Both the position numbers and the translations under genes were made by a program. The notes beneath the pieces were generated by a model. The model made no database searches. It was not told the origin of the DNA and worked only from the letters and a program-made list of their open reading frames with translations. Of a stretch of DNA of 64,000 bases, positions 61,418 through 64,000 are shown piece by piece. Source of the stretch: Plantago ovata. Its lineage: Eukaryota; Streptophyta; Magnoliopsida; Lamiales; Plantaginaceae. Position 1 is the stretch's first letter, and each line of letters starts with the position of its first letter. The stretch is taken from contig CM051456.1 of NCBI GenBank assembly GCA_028274465.1, positions 10,195,745 to 10,259,744 of the forward strand, written 5' to 3'.

Positions 61418-62241
61418 TGTTGCTGTTTTACGGAGGTTGACCTATAGGTTTACCTAGAGGTTCACTCAACCCCGTATTACTGGAAACAGAGCACTTTACC
61501 GTCTTTTATTGTTTTACCTATTCTAACACTAATTGTTCCACATCTGTAGTTGTTTTACTTGTGCAGGAAGTTTATTAAAACGTGGGAACTATCAGAATTC
61601 AAGAAGAAAGAGACTTATTCAAGGAAGAACTCTAAAAGGAGATCAAGTTCTAAAAGGACAAGGAGTCTTACATGAAGAAGGCGTTTCCTAGTAGAAGACT
61701 GAAGATCAAAACGTCCAGATTCATTCACACGTTTCCTAAAGGATTTCGAACTAAGCCTTATCTACCACTATATATATGGAGCATCGACAGAAGAGAGTTA
61801 ACGACACAAGAGCAGAAAGTTCAGTTTATAGAGTTATAGTTTTATAGTTTTATTTGTGTCTTTTACACTAGTTTATATTCTAGACTTCTCTAACAACGTA
61901 TTGAAGGTAGAATAGATAGATTGGTTTCTATATCATCTTATAGGTGACTAGTGTTGTTTTTCTAGAATAGATATTGAGAGTATACAACGTTGTACGAACA
62001 AGATCTTTTCTAGTTGATTTTCTGCCTTGACTGGGCATTCAAGCAAGCTTACAAAAGCTGCTTGAAAAATTCCACACACAGGTTCTTCTTTACATTCCGC
62101 TGTGCTTTAATTTATATATATTATCTGTGTTTGTTAATCTGCAGGTTGACGTAGGTGTTCACTGAACCCCGTAGTCAATCTAGGACCTATTGGCTGGTAA
62201 TTTGTATCTAAAGCAAGTTATACCGATCCTACATTTTTTCA
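61418..62241 (+). mobile_element. 5' LTR of a second Copia element
   Basis: The right edge is firm: ...ttttttca ends at 62241 and is followed by a two-base spacer and the primer site. The left edge is inferred at TGTTGCTG (61418), giving about 824 bp, similar to the other element's LTR though the sequence is clearly different. A TATA-like actatatata at 61768-61777 would drive transcription. The 3' LTR is outside the window, so the left edge and target duplication cannot be checked here. Confidence 0.65.
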
Positions 62242-62243
62242 AT

Positions 62244-62255
62244 TGGTATCGGAGC
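62244..62255 (+). other. Primer binding site of the second Copia element
   Basis: TGGTATCGGAGC, one base off the common Copia tRNA-Met site (TGGTATCAGAGC). It lies two bases after the LTR end and 39 bases before the Gag start. Confidence 0.85.
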
Positions 62256-62294
62256 TTGTTACTTTTCTTAAAGTAATTATTTTAGGTACTTACG

Positions 62295-64000
62295 ATGGAT
62301 TCAGCCAATCCTAACCTTGGAAGGTTACTTGTACTTGATGGAGCTAACTATGGTTACTGGCAATTAAGGTTGCGGACATATCTTAAGTCTTTGGATGCAG
62401 GTGTTTGGAGAGCTTGTGAAGTAGCTTATGTGCCTCCCATGAAAGAAAAGGACAAGAACAATGACGTTCTACCTAAGGATTTCAAAGACTATACTGATGA
62501 GGAGAAAACTAATGCTACTAACAATGAAAAAGCTCTCAATGTTATTTTCTCTTGGATCAATTTGCATATGTTTAAACTTGTGCAGAATTGTGCTAATGCT
62601 AATGCAGCCTGGGAGACTCTTCAAAGCCACTGTGAAGGTGACACTACTGTGAAGGCAACCAGGGTTAGACTTTTGCAAAGCAAGTTTGAATTACTGCGCA
62701 TGGAGGAAGATGAGGACATAGGTACTTATTTTACTAAAATTCTGGATATTGCTAATGAATCTCATAACCTTGGTGAACCCATGGCCAGCAAAGTCCTAGT
62801 AAATAAAGCCCTTAGATCACTACCTCCTAGGTTCAATATCAAGATATCTACTATTGAAGAAAGTCATAATTTAGCTACGATGAGCTTAGATTCTCTAATG
62901 AACATCATGAAAAATTTTGAACTTCATCTCCAGAGTCAGGAAGAAAACTATGGTAGGGAATCCAATGTTTTTAAAATTCCTGACATAGCTAGTGATCAGG
63001 AGATAGATATCAATGATTTTGACCCTGAACATTCCAAAGCCTATATCATCCAAAACTCTCATGCCTTGTTTAAGAAACTGTCTAAGTATAGCAATGCCAA
63101 ACCAAACTACAAGTCCGAAAGCTCCACATCCAAATATCCCTCCAAAGATAGTTACTCCAGCTCTTCCCACAACAAAGATTCATCCACATCTTCCAACTCA
63201 AACTCCAGAGACCGTGACTCTATACAATGTAGGGAGTGTAAAGGATGGGGTCACTATAAGAATGAATGCCCCAATTTTAGGAGACAAAGGGGTTTAAAGG
63301 TGAACTGGGTTACGACTGACTCCGATGATGAAAAAGAAGATGCGGAACCTGAAGAAGCAGAACAGGAAACAGATGTTATACCACTAAGAGCTGAAATTTG
63401 TGAGTCGCTTGAAGAGGTTGCACCAGAGGTTGACACAATCCCGGCCTCAACACCCTCTCAGGTATCTGATAACTCACATGATAATTTTTGTCTACATAGC
63501 TTTGTTAGTTCTGATGCAGGGGAAGAGGATGTTAATGATTATGTGAAGAGATTTGGTCTGGAAAGTGCAAAGCCGTTAAAAACTCCAATGAGCTCTACAG
63601 TGAAAATCAGCAGAGACGGGGTTGAGGAGAGTGTTGACCCAACCCTCTACAGATCCATGATTGGTAGCCTCCTATATCTTTCAGCCTCTCGCCCAGATAT
63701 CATGTATGCAGTATGTGTGTGTGCTCGGTATCATTCTGATCCCAAAATCACCCACTTGAATGCTGTCAAGAGAATCCTAAGGTATGTTTCTGGAACCATA
63801 GAACTTGGTATATGGTGTACTAGAGATACTACTTTAAATCTTTGTAGTTTTTCTGATTCTGATTGGGCTGGTGATTTAGATGATAGGAAGTCTACTAGTG
63901 GAGGATGTTTCTATCTAGGAAATAATTTAGTTTCTTGGTTTAGCAAAAAACAAAACTATGTTTCTTTGTCAACGGTTGAAGCAGAATATGTTGCAGCTGG
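62295..64000 (+). CDS. Gag fused in frame to Copia RT tail and RNase H (runs off the window)
   Basis: From ATG 62295 I read more than 568 codons with no stop to position 64000. Residues about 1-340 are a Copia Gag: LVLDGANYGYWQLRLRTYLK, a conserved helical UBN2-like core, then a Ser-rich stretch and the zinc knuckle CRECKGWGHYKNECP. About 90 acidic residues follow (DSDDEKEDAEPEEAEQE). The frame then enters the end of reverse transcriptase at YVKRFGLESAKPLKTPMSS and continues through SMIGSLLYLSASRPDIMYAV to RNase H (SDSDWAGDLDDRKSTSGG, LSTVEAEYVAA). Protease, integrase and the RT palm are absent. It is a non-autonomous Copia product, and its uninterrupted frame suggests recent formation or selection. 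Confidence 0.85.
   Translation, partial: MDSANPNLGRLLVLDGANYGYWQLRLRTYLKSLDAGVWRACEVAYVPPMKEKDKNNDVLPKDFKDYTDEEKTNATNNEKALNVIFSWINLHMFKLVQNCANANAAWETLQSHCEGDTTVKATRVRLLQSKFELLRMEEDEDIGTYFTKILDIANESHNLGEPMASKVLVNKALRSLPPRFNIKISTIEESHNLATMSLDSLMNIMKNFELHLQSQEENYGRESNVFKIPDIASDQEIDINDFDPEHSKAYIIQNSHALFKKLSKYSNAKPNYKSESSTSKYPSKDSYSSSSHNKDSSTSSNSNSRDRDSIQCRECKGWGHYKNECPNFRRQRGLKVNWVTTDSDDEKEDAEPEEAEQETDVIPLRAEICESLEEVAPEVDTIPASTPSQVSDNSHDNFCLHSFVSSDAGEEDVNDYVKRFGLESAKPLKTPMSSTVKISRDGVEESVDPTLYRSMIGSLLYLSASRPDIMYAVCVCARYHSDPKITHLNAVKRILRYVSGTIELGIWCTRDTTLNLCSFSDSDWAGDLDDRKSTSGGCFYLGNNLVSWFSKKQNYVSLSTVEAEYVAA

Overview
The window is nuclear DNA of a flowering plant, most likely a eudicot and possibly an asterid. 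It is AT-rich, its genes have GT-AG introns, it has long intergenic stretches, and it carries plant families: LCBK1, CITRX/thioredoxin z, ARGOS, MORN-repeat PIP5K, NPF transporter, F-box/DUF295, Sirevirus-like Copia elements, hAT-like and foldback MITEs, and a tRNA-type SINE. The species cannot be fixed from sequence alone. Every exon chain below was joined by hand from visible splice sites and reading-frame continuity; no transcript was consulted.

Layout. 1-6 kb: sphingoid long-chain base kinase (LCBK1, +). 9.7-10.1 kb: a small ARGOS/OSR-type organ-size protein (+). 10.8-11.3 kb: a 228-bp tandem duplication. 11.6-13.4 kb: plastid thioredoxin z/CITRX (-), divergent from a SecE-like translocase subunit (+, 15.1-16.6 kb). 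Their shared promoter interval holds an 865-bp hAT-like element with an 8-bp target duplication. 17.1-18.6 kb: AED3-type aspartic protease (-). 20.8-23.6 kb: FMN-dependent NAD(P)H:quinone reductase (+). 23.6-30.6 kb: AT-rich, gene-poor DNA with SINE debris. 31.3-35.1 kb: type I/II PIP 5-kinase (+). 37.9-42.6 kb: SirB1_N/TPR plastid-type protein (-). 43.4-44.6 kb: an intact SINE, a GC-rich palindrome between poly(A) and poly(T), and a long (TA)n tract. 45.2-49.7 kb: NPF5-like peptide/nitrate transporter (+).

The last 15 kb is rearranged. A segment of about 2.77 kb (48433-51199), holding NPF exons 4-5, the 3' piece of an F-box/DUF295 gene and an 830-bp Copia LTR, occurs again at 55178-57943 with only a handful of differences noticed. 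Between the copies lies the inside of a Sirevirus-like element: repeated G-rich polypurine tracts, a 454-codon envelope-like ORF and a tRNA-Met-type primer site on the minus strand, plus a Copia RNase H fragment in the opposite orientation. The junction after the primer site falls exactly where an LTR should start, but NPF intron sequence follows. The far copy ends in an LTR flanked by a perfect GGATC duplication inside the F-box gene. This looks like a join between a full-element allele and a solo-LTR allele, either by unequal exchange or by haplotype mis-assembly.

At the right edge, a second Copia element has landed behind or inside an unrecognised gene. From 62295 to the end of the window one uninterrupted frame fuses Gag (with its zinc knuckle) directly to the end of reverse transcriptase and RNase H, with protease, integrase and most of RT missing. 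The ordinary genes are unrelated housekeeping, lipid-signalling, plastid and transport functions with no sign of a cluster.
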